DNA of 64,000 bases, taken from Cydia pomonella (Eukaryota; Arthropoda; Insecta; Lepidoptera; Tortricidae). A program made the translations under genes and the position numbers. This document shows, one piece after another, positions 1 to 10,099 of this stretch. Each line of letters opens with the position of its first letter. The first letter of the stretch is position 1. Below the pieces are notes generated by a model. The model ran no database searches. It saw nothing but the letters and a program-made list of their open reading frames with translations, and had not been told where the DNA came from. The DNA lies in NCBI RefSeq assembly GCF_033807575.1, contig NC_084721.1, positions 7,502,001 through 7,566,000 on the forward strand, in the 5' to 3' direction.

Positions 1-209
1 AATAAAACACGATTTCCAGAGTTTCTCCTCACAAGCGGTACGTGTGTGTTAATAATTACAACAGTTCTCTGTATTAACATTCAGAGTCACACAAACTCGC
101 CAAAACGCCGCTCCCATAAAATCGAACATACTCTCTTCTTTTAAAATTACATGAAACTTGGTATGAACATTTACGTAAGCTATAGGTACCTACTTATGTG
201 TCTGGTACT

Positions 210-371
210 CAGTGTTGGCTGAACGTTAATTAGAATTGAAAATATTGGAATTTGACCATTCTAAATTGAACCGTAAACTGTAACCGTCCGCTACGGTTTA
301 CGGTTTAATTTGTAGGTAATAGTTAATTTTCAATATGTTCAATTCTAATTAACTTTCGGCCAACATTGCTG
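210..371. mobile_element. Hairpin MITE (TGTTGGC...GTTAATTAGAATTGAA arms)
   Basis: The arms are inverted: CAGTGTTGGCTGAACGTTAA at the left and its near complement TTAACTTTCGGCCAACATTG at the right, both followed inward by TTAGAATTGAA. The centre contains CGGTTTACGGTTTAA. I know similar elements from lepidopteran genomes. No ORF. It lies in a Sec10 intron. Confidence 0.75.
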
Positions 372-894
372 GTGCTACGGTACTAGTTTTCGGTGCTAGA
401 AATTGCTTCCAATACAAAGTAATTAGTTTCTTGACATGATCATTTAAGTGACTATATCTGGGAGACCGACCGAATTGTATGGCGGCGGCTAGATTCGGGC
501 TTGTGACTCTTAATAAGTTAAATAACCTTTTTTCTTGCGTTTTCTTTTTTTAAATCCGATTTGTGTTTTCTCGCTATAGTCCTAGGCTTCAGGCCCCTAC
601 CGCCAAATCTGTATTTTGAAATTTATCTATGTCATATCTGCCTCTCGATTGCTGAAACATCGATAGATTAGGAGACTAACGAATTCACAAATACTGATTT
701 CGCAGTTTCGCGCCAATCTCATTTACCACACCTAGCTTTATCTCACTAAATCTGACAAAAGTTTTTTTTTTATTCACGACTTAATAGTAATTCTTACTAG
801 ATGTAGGTGATTTAATACAACATTTAAACTACCATAAAAGCTGTGTGTGTGGCAAGCCTTAAAAGCTGTGCAAAAGGAATATGTAAGATATTAT

Positions 895-1349
895 CAGACA
901 TAGAAGTTTTTGTGGCAAACAGGAGTGCTTGAGAAAATGACACATCGACAAATAATAACATCGATAAGTCAGTCATAGATTAATAAATGAAAGATGTAAA
1001 TTCTACTTGCTGTAATTTACCGGGAAATTTCAAGAATACAAATCAATTACAATTCCATAAGTTCTTTATTATATGTATTAAGTATTTAAAAATAAAAACG
1101 TTAACTGTAGAATACATCAGTCTCATAAAATAAGAAAACTACCAATGGGTATATCAAAGATATTTAAAAATATATATATTTAATATTTACAAAAAAAAAG
1201 AAGATATCGAACGTGTTGTGTATTTCGCGGTAGCGATCTTTTTATACAATGTTAAAAATATCTTTAATGCTAAGGTAACATCGATTATGGACATTTCGAT
1301 ATTTGATTTTGTCAATCACTTTATTTTGCTACAAAAACTTCTATGTCTG
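895..1349. mobile_element. hAT-like non-autonomous element, 455 bp, with 8-bp TSD
   Basis: The terminal inverted repeats CAGACATAGAAGTTTTTGT and ACAAAAACTTCTATGTCTG match perfectly over 19 bp and continue as GGCAAA/AGCAAA. The flanks carry a perfect 8-bp direct repeat, GATATTAT, at 887-894 and 1350-1357. An 8-bp target duplication with CA-starting ends is the hAT pattern. There is no transposase ORF inside; the interior is A+T-rich. Confidence 0.88.
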
Positions 1350-1489
1350 GATATTATAGTTGCTGTTGCTACTACTTAAAACAGTTTCGTAAGGTGCTAT
1401 GCGTGTTTTAGAGTGAAGTGTGATATTCCGAGTGCGACAAAAATACTGCCCTAAGATATTTTGTCATAACTTAATTTTGTAATTTTCAG

Positions 1490-1679
1490 TTCCACGGCCA
1501 AACAAACCGAATGTGTGAACAAGAAGACCACTATAATGGAACAGTTAGAAGCCAAACTGGACGCTGGGCTCGAGCGAGCTATATCGGCTATCGTTGGCTG
1601 GGTGAAGCTACATCTTCAGACCGAACAGAAGAAATCGGACTTCAAGCCCGAGGGGGACGTCGATACCCTGGCGTCGCCT
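1490..1679 (+). CDS. Sec10: Sec10/EXOC5 exocyst subunit, internal exon (fourth from last)
   Basis: This exon encodes 63 residues of Sec10, a subunit of the exocyst, the complex that tethers secretory vesicles to the plasma membrane. The reading frame begins at 1491 (S-T-A-K-Q-T-E-C-V-N-K-K) and includes GLERAISAIVGWVKLHLQ and EQKKSDFKPE. These match the helical C-terminal region of animal Sec10 proteins (human has a similar 'AIIGW...EQKKTDF' stretch, from memory). The acceptor is a TTTTCAG ending at 1489. One base (1490) completes a codon from the previous exon, which lies outside the window. The donor is GTAAGT at 1680, in phase 0, and joins cleanly to the exon at 3928. The ATG at 1511 is in another frame and is not a start. 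Exon identity is strong because all four exons join in frame and end in the expected C-terminus. Confidence 0.9.
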
Positions 1680-1715
1680 GTAAGTGTAGCATCCATCTTT
1701 GTTTTATTTTCACTT

Positions 1716-1795
1716 GACGCTCGAGCGAGCTATATCGGCCATCGTGGGTTGGGAGACGCTACATCTTCAGACCGAACAGAAGAAATCCGGCTTCC
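1716..1795 (+). pseudogene. Partial copy of Sec10 exon 1490-1679
   Basis: Thirty-six bases past the exon's donor, about 80 bp repeat the middle of the exon (CTCGAGCGAGCTATATCGGC and CTACATCTTCAGACCGAACA are shared) with scattered mismatches and a small deletion. The copy has no splice acceptor of its own. Its translation, LERAISAIVGWETLHLQTEQ then KKSGF, runs straight and in frame into the endonuclease region of the following LINE at about 1795. I read it as a tandem partial exon duplication next to the LINE insertion point. A chimera formed during insertion is another possibility. Confidence 0.8.
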
Positions 1796-3830
1796 ATCAA
1801 AACGTAGCCGGTATATTATCAAAAAGAGATGAAATAGCAATAGTTATAGAAGAACTCAAAGGCAAGGGCTATGTCCCGACAATTTTATGCTTTTCAGAGA
1901 CGTTCTTACTATCCGGCTCTGAGACAAACCTCTATTTCAAAAACTATGAGCTCGCCTCGTTTTTCTCAAGAAAAAGCAAATAACGTGGAGGAGTTACCAT
2001 ATTAGTTTAAAAAAACACAAATTATAAGGAACTCCTAGCCATTAAAAAGTTTGCAATCGAGAAATAATTTGAATGCTGTGGAACGGAAACTGTTAATACT
2101 AATGTTATTGTAGTATGTCTATACAGAACTCCTGATAGCAGCGTTATTAAGTTTCTAGAACACTTAGATCAGCTTTTAAGATTTCTATGATTGAAAAATA
2201 ATAAAAAGATTGTCGTATGTGGAGACCTTAATATTAATATTTTAGATGAAAATAAAATTACTACAGATTATTTAAATTTACTCTACAATTATAATATGTA
2301 CAGTCATATTAATACACCTACACGCCGTGATAACTGTATTGACCATATTTTTAGCAATATTAAAAATGCTAAGGGTGAAACCCATGCGCTCGGCCTATCC
2401 CACCACGATACAGCCCAAACAGTGATATTTAAAAGCAAAATTCAACCCCTTAAATGTGCTAAATACGTTACTAAAAGGAAATATATACGTTACTAAAAAT
2501 TTAAAGAATGCATCTACAGGCTATCTTTTTCATAAATATACGAAGAAGAATTTTTAGAAAATGAATTTCAACAATTTCACGATATCTTAATACTATTTCA
2601 TGATCTTTCTTTTCCCATCATTAAAGTTAAGACCACAAATAAAGATAGGAAAAACCACTGGCTTACAAAATCTTTAAAAAAATGCTGTACTATAAAACGA
2701 AAACTCAACTAACAGTATTGTAAAGAAAATAATATAATCACAAAAACTAAATTCACTACCTATTCACGTATTTTGAGAAAATGTTTATCGAATTCTCAAA
2801 AAAACTACAACTGGAATTACATTGAATCTTCGAACAACAAATGCCGAGGAGCTTGGAATGTTGTCAAAAACACATTCAACCAATCAGCTATCAAAGAAAT
2901 TGATCACATAACAAGCAGATCTAAAGTAGAACTACACGCCCCACAAGACATAGCAGAAGAATTTAACAACTACATTATAGATATTAGTATAAACCAACTA
3001 CCAAGAAAACTGCAACTGCCCCTAAAATTATAAAATCTATACAGAACACTATATTTTTATCCCCAACTATTCCCCAAGAAATTTATAAAATAATCCTTTC
3101 CCTCAGAAATACAGAAGCAGCTGGTTATGATAAATTACCTACTAAAATATTAAAAACATTTTTTTTAAATAAACAATTACCTCTATCAATTCATTTATCT
3201 CATCTTATTAATTTGTCATTTGAAAAAGGAACATTCCCGACTAGATTAACGAAATCAATAGTATTTAAAAAAGGGGAGACAAATAATCTTAATAATTATA
3301 GACCAATAACACTTATTCCTGTCATATCAAAAATATACGAGAAAGCTTATTACAATAGATTAGACAACTTCTTAACAAAAAACAGCGTTCTACGACAGGA
3401 ACACAATGGCTTTAGGAAAAATAAATCCACAACATTGGCTTGTTTCGAACTCAACAATCAAATAACAGAATGCATAGATAAAGGTATTCCTGTTGGCGTA
3501 ATATTTCTCGACATGTCAAAGGCATTTGACACGGTTTGTCATAAACGCCTCCTCCAAAAACTAGAAAAATACGGAATACGTGGACCAGCCTACTCCTGGA
3601 TTGAAAGCTACCTAAATAATCGAGAGCAATGCACGGAAATCGCAAAAGTAATTAATGATCAGCGTTCTATCTTTCAGTCGTGTTATAAAGTAAATAAGTA
3701 TGGCGTCCCGCAGGGCAGTATCTTAGGCCCCCTTTTATTTCTTGCTTATATTAACGATTTACCTGATTCAACAAAATAGTTTTATATTATTACTGACAAC
3801 ACGACATTAGTAATATAAATAATTTTGAAA
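1796..3830 (+). pseudogene. Degenerate non-LTR retrotransposon (endonuclease + reverse transcriptase)
   Basis: Successive fragments in different frames encode the AP-type endonuclease (QNVAGILSKRD; FSETFLLSG; KKIVVCGDLNINILDENK; THALGLSHHD) and then the reverse transcriptase. The RT includes NNYRPITLIPVISKIYEKA (palm start), FLDMSKAFDTVCHKRL (motif A, catalytic D) and GVPQGSILGPLLF (motif B). The catalytic YADD box after 3779 is decayed: a stop follows INDLPDSTK and the next frame reads I-T-D-N-T-T-L-V. Stops and frameshifts occur at about 1981, 2031, 2188, 2497 and 3031. The order and motifs fit the Jockey/CR1 group; I cannot assign the clade. It lies in sense orientation inside the Sec10 intron. 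The 5' part before the endonuclease is missing, and no 3' tail is obvious. Confidence 0.88.
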
Positions 3831-3927
3831 ATAAGGTGTCCGGTACCAAAAATTTAAATATTACTTAAAATTTTTGGTATTACGTGTTTTAGAATTTCTT
3901 TGTCAACCCATTATTTATTTCTGTCAG

Positions 3928-4084
3928 GCGTGTCAATCCGTGGTGTCCTACCTAAATAACGTAATGGAGAAGATCCACTCCGGGCTGGAGGGCGAAAATC
4001 TGCAAGCCGTGACCTTGGAGCTGGCTATCCGTCTACACCGGGTCATATACGAGCATCTGCAAAACTTCCAGTTCAATTTCTCAG
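3928..4084 (+). CDS. Sec10: Sec10/EXOC5, third-from-last coding exon
   Basis: The exon reads ACQSVVSYLNNVMEKI, then LEGENLQAVTLELAIRLHRV, then IYEHLQNFQFNFSG. 'LGIRFHRVIYEHLQ' is a signature stretch of metazoan Sec10, in the helical bundle near the C-terminus. The acceptor is TTTATTTCTGTCAG ending at 3927 (phase 0). The donor is GTAACT at 4085 (phase 1), and the split glycine codon is completed at 4334. The exon is 157 nt long, the same number as the tandem-repeat period found just downstream. The repeat is derived from the next exon, so I regard this as coincidence. Upstream, the intron holds a dead LINE. Confidence 0.92.
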
Positions 4085-4333
4085 GTAACTAGTGTCAGTC
4101 AGAGGAACTCCGTGGTGGAGATCCTCTCGCGAAGCAGCCTAACGAAAAAAGTCTGAGCAACGCTAACTGGCGCGGACGCGTGCGACGGAATTTACCTATA
4201 ACGGCACCCGCGCCAGCTAACGAACGCTCTAATATATTGTTATGTAGGATATGCGTCGAGCGTGCACGCTCGGAGCTTGCGTTCCGAGGCTCTCGGGTTT
4301 GAGATATAGCACTTGTTGTTATTCTTTTAACAG

Positions 4334-4506
4334 GAGCTATGGTGGCGATCTGCGACGTGAAGGAATATCGGTCCGCAGCGTGCGGTCGAGGCGCGCGCGC
4401 CGCGCCGGCGCCCGCGCACGCGCTGTTCGACGCGCTGCACGCGCTCTGCAACCTGCTGCTCGCCAAGCCCGAGAACCTGCACCAGGTGTGCGAGGGGGAG
4501 ACACTA
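4334..4506 (+). CDS. Sec10: Sec10/EXOC5, penultimate coding exon (parent of the 157-bp array)
   Basis: The exon encodes GAMVAICDVKEYRSAACGRG, then a short alanine/arginine-rich stretch, then ALFDALHALCNLLLAKPENL and HQVCEGETL. It matches the Sec10 C-terminal 'MLAICDV.EYR' and 'LFDTLHALCNLL...N.QVCSGEQL' blocks. The acceptor is TTCTTTTAACAG ending at 4333. The donor is GTGAGT at 4507 (phase 0). The G+C-rich middle (about 4381-4430, GCGCGCGCCGCGCC) is less conserved than the flanking blocks. It coincides with the part deleted from the downstream copies. Splicing from this donor to 6642 yields the conserved ending. Using any of the copies downstream would add a stop or shift the frame. Confidence 0.92.
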
Positions 4507-5440
4507 GTGAGTATACCAGTTATACTGCCAGGAGCTATGGTAGCCATGGTAACGTGCGGTCAAGGCGCCCGCGCACGCGCTGTTCGACGCGCTGCACGCG
4601 CTCTGCAACCTGCTGCTCGCCAAGCCCGAGAACCTGCACCAGGTGTGCGAGGGGGAGACACTAGTGAGTATACCAGTTATACTGCCAGGAGCTATGGTAG
4701 CCATGGTAACGTGCGGTCGAGGCGCCCGCGCACGCGCTGTTCGACGCGCTGCACGCGCTCTGCAACCTGCTGCTCGCCAAGCCCGAGAACCTGCACCAGG
4801 TGTGCGAGGGGGAGACACTAGTGAGTATACCAGTTATACTGCCAGGAGCTATGGTAGCCATGGTAACGTGCGGTCGAGGCGCCCGCGCACGCGCTGTTCG
4901 ACGCGCTGCACGCGCTCTGCAACCTGCTGCTCGCCAAGCCCGAGAACCTGCACCAGGTGTGCGAGGGGGAGACACTAGTGAGTATACCAGTTATACTGCC
5001 AGGAGCTATGGTAGCCATGGTAACGTGCGGTCGAGGCGCCCGCGCACGCGCTGTTCGACGCGCTGCACGCGCTCTGCAACCTGCTGCTCGCCAAGCCCGA
5101 GAACCTGCACCAGGTGTGCGAGGGGGAGACACTAGTGAGTATACCAGTTATACTGCCAGGAGCTATGGTAGCCATGGTAACGTGCGGTCAAGGCGCCCGC
5201 GCACGCGCTGTTCGACGCGCTGCACGCGCTCTGCAACCTGCTGCTCGCCAAGCCCGAGAACCTGCACCAGGTGTGCGAGGGGGAGACACTAGTGAGTATA
5301 CCAGTTATACTGCCAGGAGCTATGGTAGCCATGGTAACGTGCGGTCGAGGCGCCCGCGCACGCGCTGTTCGACGCGCTGCACGCGCTCTGCAACCTGCTG
5401 CTCGCCAAGCCCGAGAACCTGCACCAGGTGTGCGAGGGGG
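4507..5440 (+). repeat. 157-bp tandem array built from the Sec10 penultimate exon plus splice sites
   Basis: Five full units begin at 4507, 4664, 4821, 4978 and 5135, and a sixth incomplete unit runs from 5292 to about 5440. Each unit is a GTGAGT donor, 19 further bases ending in CTGCCAG (a 25-bp mini-intron), and 132 bp of exon-like DNA. That DNA lacks 41 bp of the parent exon's G+C-rich centre. Units are almost identical; a G/A site (GGTCGAGG or GGTCAAGG) separates units 1 and 5 from the rest. Because 157 is 3x52+1, each unit is read in the next frame, which produces spurious overlapping ORFs of about 104-111 codons on both strands. The Sec10 frame carries TAA inside every copy, so the copies cannot serve as exons. 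The sixth unit loses its GTGAGT. Confidence 0.95.
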
Positions 5441-5560
5441 GAGGTAACGCTGTCGACGAAATAATAAAAAAATTACATATAAAACGTAAATGTTATATTG
5501 TTTGAACTAAAATATACAATGTATGGCTTGGAACCACTAATTTCGTCGACTTTGTTAACC

Positions 5561-5633
5561 GGGGGTGTAGCTCAGATGGTAGAGCGCTCGCTTAGCATGC
5601 GAGAGGTACGGGGATCGATACCCCGCACCTCCA
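5561..5633 (+). tRNA. tRNA-Ala(AGC)
   Basis: A 73-nt cloverleaf folds with all arms: acceptor GGGGGTG paired to CACCTCC with one G-T, D arm GCTC/GAGC, anticodon stem CTCGC/GCGAG with loop TTAGCAT (anticodon AGC at 5594-5596), and T arm CGGGG/CCCCG with loop ATCGATA. No intron is present. The discriminator base is A. A run of five T at 5639-5643 is a good RNA polymerase III terminator. The gene lies in the last Sec10 intron on the same strand. The sequence is intact and looks functional. Its T loop begins ATCGATA rather than the common TTCGAAT, which is still compatible with a B box. Confidence 0.95.
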
Positions 5634-5643
5634 TGTGCTTTTT

Positions 5644-6641
5644 GTATTTCTTTTCTTGTTAATCATTTGTGATTTCATTTTTAATGCTAATCATAAAACT
5701 ATTTAAATTAAATAATAAGTATTAATAAGATGCATGAATTATGATTAGAGAAAATATTTTTATATGACGTAGTTTAAGGACGTACCCGGGTTCAAAGTTT
5801 TATTTATTTAGTATTCATATCACGCGGGATGATAAAGATATTATTTTATTATTAAATCGGTCCAAATTTATGGATTTTATGTTGAAAAGTACATCAAGAT
5901 CAAGCAGAGACAGCAAAATAAATAATGAAGACTATAAAAAGATGCGTTAAAATGTCCCGTGAATTGTGGATAATAACGGCTATAATGAAGGCTGGAGGTT
6001 GTCGACCATGTCTTATTCTTTCTTACAGGGGAGTGGGAGGGAGTCTTGATAGTTCTTACGTAAGATCACAAAAATCTACAAGTTAAGATAATACTTTTAA
6101 AAGGCGCGTGATTCGCACCAGCGCCGATAAAAAAAAAACTTTAAATTAAAATGAAACTAAAGTAGGTTTTAAATAAAAAATACCACTGCAAGTACAAAAT
6201 AAACGTTCCCAAAAATGTTCCATTGAAAATCAAAATTTAATCAAACCCAATGTGTATTAATTTTCCCTTAGATTCTTACGTAATAGATATTTAACGGGGA
6301 GAGAGGGTCGGCCTTTTCTTATTTTTTCTTAAATAGGGAGGGGGTCAAAATCTGCCAAAAAGCGTCTTAAGCAATAAATGAATGGCGCCTATTAGATGGT
6401 GACAAAAGATCTCAAGCAAAAAATAAATGCTCAACGCCATCTAGTGGCGGGTCCACAAATGTTACACAAATGCACTTTCCCGGGTTATCCACAATTAACG
6501 GGCCATTTTATAACGCAACTTTTTATGGATATGGTCGGATGTGAAAATTGTGAAACTGCGCGATTTTGCATAGAGTTCGTTTTTTCCTTTGCTTGCTTTG
6601 TTATGCGCATATCAGATTTATAGTTGTTTTTTTATTACCAG
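5644..6641 (+). other. Sec10 last intron, remainder; no gene seen
   Basis: A+T-rich intron sequence between the tRNA and the last exon. Short ORFs here lack any recognisable motif. The intron ends in a TTTTTTTATTACCAG tract. Confidence 0.7.
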
Positions 6642-6737
6642 GCGGAGTTGGATCACTCGATCCTGCTGAACTTCATCCAGCTACGGTCAGACTACAAGAG
6701 CCACAAGCTCTCGAGCTTCCTCAAGGGCCTCTCCTAA
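6642..6737 (+). CDS. Sec10: Sec10/EXOC5, last coding exon with stop
   Basis: The exon reads AELDHSILLNFIQLRSDYKS, then HKLSSFLKGLS and TAA. It matches the Sec10 C-terminal 'ANLD..ILHSFVQLRADY' block. The acceptor is TTTATTACCAG ending at 6641 (phase 0). The last intron is 2135 bp, 4507-6641, and contains the tandem array and a tRNA gene. The stop codon is at 6735-6737. The nearest canonical AATAAA that I see on this strand is at about 7600, some 860 bp downstream, so the 3' end is not settled by sequence alone. Together the four exons give 204 residues of the C-terminal part. Confidence 0.92.
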   Translation, partial: AELDHSILLNFIQLRSDYKSHKLSSFLKGLS

Positions 6738-7789
6738 CTTAGCTTACGCTAGTGGGGTAAGATCGGAAACATTCTTTGTTGAAACTTTTAGCCTTGTGTG
6801 ATGATGATGATTGATGAATGATGGTCCACACTTAGTATTATCGGGTTCTTTAGTATTTTTACATTAATTTTAATTGTGCGTACATGTAATGTAAGTCATA
6901 TTTTTGTACCTAATACTGCAGACGTGTTCACAAAATTGTATTTCAGTTTGAATAAGTATCTTGGCACATGTAAAATCGACACAGTTGTACAGAGTCCAAT
7001 ATATCAAATTGGTCATTTTATTGCAAACGCTTACATGTTAAAGTCAAAAGTGGTTAAACAAGATTACTACACTAAGTTAAGAAGTATCAGATAAAATTAT
7101 ATTAAGTAACCTTATACCCTATTTCTGGAGATAAGTAAATAATAACATCTGTTAAGTGGTGTTTGAGATTTAACTTAAATCTTTATTCTAAGTAGCCCCT
7201 TGATATTGTCGTATATGGCGCTACTGGAAACGATTATATGCATAGAAATAAGAGCGCACTGCCATTTTTTGAGTTCTCAGAGACTTTTTGAGGAAAAAGC
7301 AACTGGTATTTTTTTACCATGCTACTGGTATACAAACTACGAGCTTACGATTCGCTTGATTGTATAAGCAGTTACCGTTGCTCATGAACGGAGGAAACCC
7401 TAGTACTATTGTGTACGGTGGATAGATGGTGTTGGCGTCGCTAGTTTATTTCTACACCGGAAAATTTTACCCACATCTACTTTTTATCTGCTGGTTATCA
7501 GTCTATAGTATATTATTTGTCTCTGCGACAGGTATCATTGCAAGTTAATTGGGTGCAATGACCGCATTTTTATATGTTTGCTACTTTTATTTTACATCAA
7601 ATAAAAAATTGTCCACCGGTCTTAACCCGTCGAAAGATAATATATGTTACTCATATTATTTACATAATTGTTATAACTTGTTTATAAGTAGATAAGAGTA
7701 TTAAATTATTATTCTCTAGCAATCGAGCTTTTATTGATACCTTTACCTAACTTTATTAATCAGTATGTAATTAGTTAGGTACAATAATT

Positions 7790-8024
7790 AAGCCCCTCAC
7801 TGACGGATCGATAACATACCAAAAGCTATCTTAAAATAACAAGCTAGGTATCTTACGATATCTTACCTTGCGATATTAGCTCGGTATATTGCGATATATT
7901 TTGTTATGTTTCGTCGTATTTTCGGTGGTATTTTGGTATCGTTGGCGTGTGTAGTGCTATACTATATCTGTCGGTATCTTACGATATATTAATGTATATT
8001 AACGCTCCGACTGTAACGGGCTTT
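7790..8024. mobile_element. Candidate MITE with imperfect TIRs and GATAT-rich centre
   Basis: The left end AAGCCCCTCACTGACGGATC and the inverted right end AAAGCCCGTTACAGTCGGAG align with a few mismatches and continue CG.TAA.ATAC. The centre repeats TACGATAT / GCGATAT / CGGTAT. No ORF. Confidence 0.55.
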
Positions 8025-8170
8025 AGACAGTAAGTGGTAAGATGATAGATAACTATTATTTTTGTTACTATTATAAAGGGCAGTCTGTTAAATAGCTTAT
8101 ATAAGTTTTTCGCGCTGTGAAAACATATCTGAATGCTACGCCATATTTTCATATTTAATTTATGTGGAAA

Positions 8171-8307
8171 TGTGACCGTGGCCGGCCAAACGTCCCAGTT
8201 TATCGCTTGCCATAAGGGCGCCTTAACAGGTTATTTGTATAAACATACAAGCAAATCTCGTCCTTATGGCAAGCGACAAAGTGGGACGTTTGCCGGCCGC
8301 GCTCACA
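8171..8307. mobile_element. Hairpin MITE, 'GGCCGGC-AAACGTCCCA' family, full copy
   Basis: The left arm TGTGACCGTGGCCGGCCAAA then CGTCCCAGTTTATCGCTTGC is mirrored by GCAAGCGACAAAGTGGGACG then TTTGCCGGCCGCGCTCACA. Arms are about 50 bp around a short loop. A 99-codon ORF across it is only the palindrome read through. Partial relatives lie at 13954-14045 and 61384-61459. Confidence 0.85.
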
Positions 8308-8843
8308 AATTCATTTTTAAATTATTAGTACATTACTGCAGAGGCCGGGACAAAAGTGGTTGCCGGCCGAAGATATATAGACGGATAGGTCTGAGGCGGG
8401 CAACCCCATATTTCCCGCCGAGGTATGTATAGTGCTTTTCTCAAACATGCAATGAAATAAACAACAAAAAATCAAAGTTTAATTTTTAAATAAATTATTA
8501 GTAAACAAGACAAAACTAGAACTAACGTGTGTATATTACTATTTCGCTATATTTTAACTCGGTTTTAATAGAAAACAGATATTTCATACATTTATATTTA
8601 TTATCATGTTAATTCAAAAAAATCAAAAAAGTACGAAAGCACGTTTCTGAACGAACCTTTAGAATTTCAATTTGTTACAACCAAAATTAAAATATAACCT
8701 CTTCTCAATCTCAATAATCAATCAGAACTCAATAGCAATAGGTACTTGTGGCTAGATATGTAAATAAACTAAACTTATATAATAAGCGTTGTAGTCTAAA
8801 CTGTCGAGTTACAGTTTAAAATACTAAAACAATGCATTTCGGA

Positions 8844-9119
8844 TTAAAAGATGCTTAGTAAACAAAATATTAAGCATGGAGTACTAGTAGACTTTTTAGT
8901 TTCTGCCAGTTCTTTAAAATATGCCAAAAACACGTGTTCTGGGGAACTGCGGGCATTTTTTTTGGTTTTACAATTTATAAAATTGTCATAAGTTACCATA
9001 TATTTCGCCTTTGATTTTGCCTGCAGCAAGTTCTGTATAGCCAATTCTGCTTCGGCTCTTAATTCAGGTGGGGTGCAATCAATAATCATTTCTTCGTTGG
9101 TAGTTTCGTCCGAACTCAT
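8844..9119 (-). pseudogene. N-terminal fragment of a tyrosine-recombinase (Crypton-like) ORF
   Basis: The 91-codon ORF starts MSSDETTNEEMIIDCTPPEL and includes AKSKAKYMVTYDNFINCKTK and VFLAYFKELAETKKSTS. The pattern 'Y...Y..F..W......S....V..AYF..L....KPSTL' is the N-terminal SAM-like DNA-binding domain of insect tyrosine-recombinase genes of the Crypton kind (from memory). Here a C stands where W is usual (FINCKTK), and the ORF stops at CLIFCLLSIF before any catalytic R...HxxR...Y residues. It is therefore a truncated remnant. A stray ORF from another element is the alternative. Confidence 0.5.
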
Positions 9120-9943
9120 ATTGAATTATTTATAACAAAACAAGATTACAAACAACAAAATTAAATCCGATAAAACAGAATTACAGCGAAAAATTATCAA
9201 GTTTCCCGCCAACCTTTTTTTTCTCTACGGTTAGAGACACGTTTGAGTAGATATTTTTACCGCTACCTAATATTTAGATGAATATTATAATATTTCAATG
9301 TGTATATGTATAGTTAAGAAAAAAATTGATAATAATGTGTTATTTGTTATGTTCATGTGAATTTATTATGTAAATAAAACTGTACTAAGTACATACCAAA
9401 TCGTTTGCTTTTTTAATACGCATAGTGGCAGAATGTCATGATGCCTGTGCCACAAATTTATGTGGAATGGAAATTAAAAAAGAGGACTTTCCCGGCCTAG
9501 GCCTGCAAGATTTGTATGAAATTCCATTAATGACCTCTTGTCCTAGCCGCACCTGAAACGTCATACTTCGCAGCCTATTATTAGGAACATAACATCAATA
9601 TTTCATTGCATGTTTGAGAAAAATATTTTTTTATGGAGCAGAAAATTTATACGTAAACACCAAATGTGATGTAACATCACACATAAAGCGATCGTATTAC
9701 TATTCTAGTTTCGCAACCTGCTCTCTTCATACGACCTTGTTTCGTATCAAAGTACTTAGAAATTGCGAATATCAAGCATTTGCTCGAACTTGCTTTCGGG
9801 CGCGGATAGCGCGTTATCAGCGTATCTGTACGGCATAGCACTACGTCCATTCATAAGTTCTCCCCACCACACAGCTAGACGTTATTTGAATGAATGCGCA
9901 TGTGTGCGTACCGCCGCGCGCGCACCGCACGTTCGTGTTCTTC

Positions 9944-10099
9944 AGTGTTCGTCTACAGGCCGGCTGGACAACTGCCGTTTGCGTCGGGCCTGCGCGTTCT
10001 TCAATCCAAAATAGTGCTATGCTAACAACTTAAGTGTAAACAACACCAATTCTGTTAACAGTGCCGTGTAAACGCTAATCTGGATATTAAAATTGAGAG
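9944..10099 (+). promoter_or_regulatory. Candidate TATA-less promoter and non-coding first exon
   Basis: A G+C- and CpG-rich segment (about 9895-9990) stands out from A+T-rich surroundings. It contains an arthropod initiator, TTCTTCAGTGTT, with the A at 9944. It is followed by DNA without a long ORF that ends in a consensus donor, GAGAG|GTAAGT, at 10099/10100. Together these suggest a 5' UTR exon transcribed on the plus strand. No partner exon can be named. The plus-strand Pointed-like gene beginning at 38947 lacks a visible first exon and is one possibility. No TATA box is seen near 9914. Confidence 0.35.

Noticed and set aside
4507..5440. CRISPR-like array
   Set aside because: Units are contiguous without unique spacers and come from a host exon in an insect genome.
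4339..5464. Overlapping arginine/alanine-rich ORFs of about 104-160 codons on both strands
   Set aside because: They repeat every 157 nt and come from reading the tandem exon array in shifted frames; the true Sec10 frame stops inside each copy.
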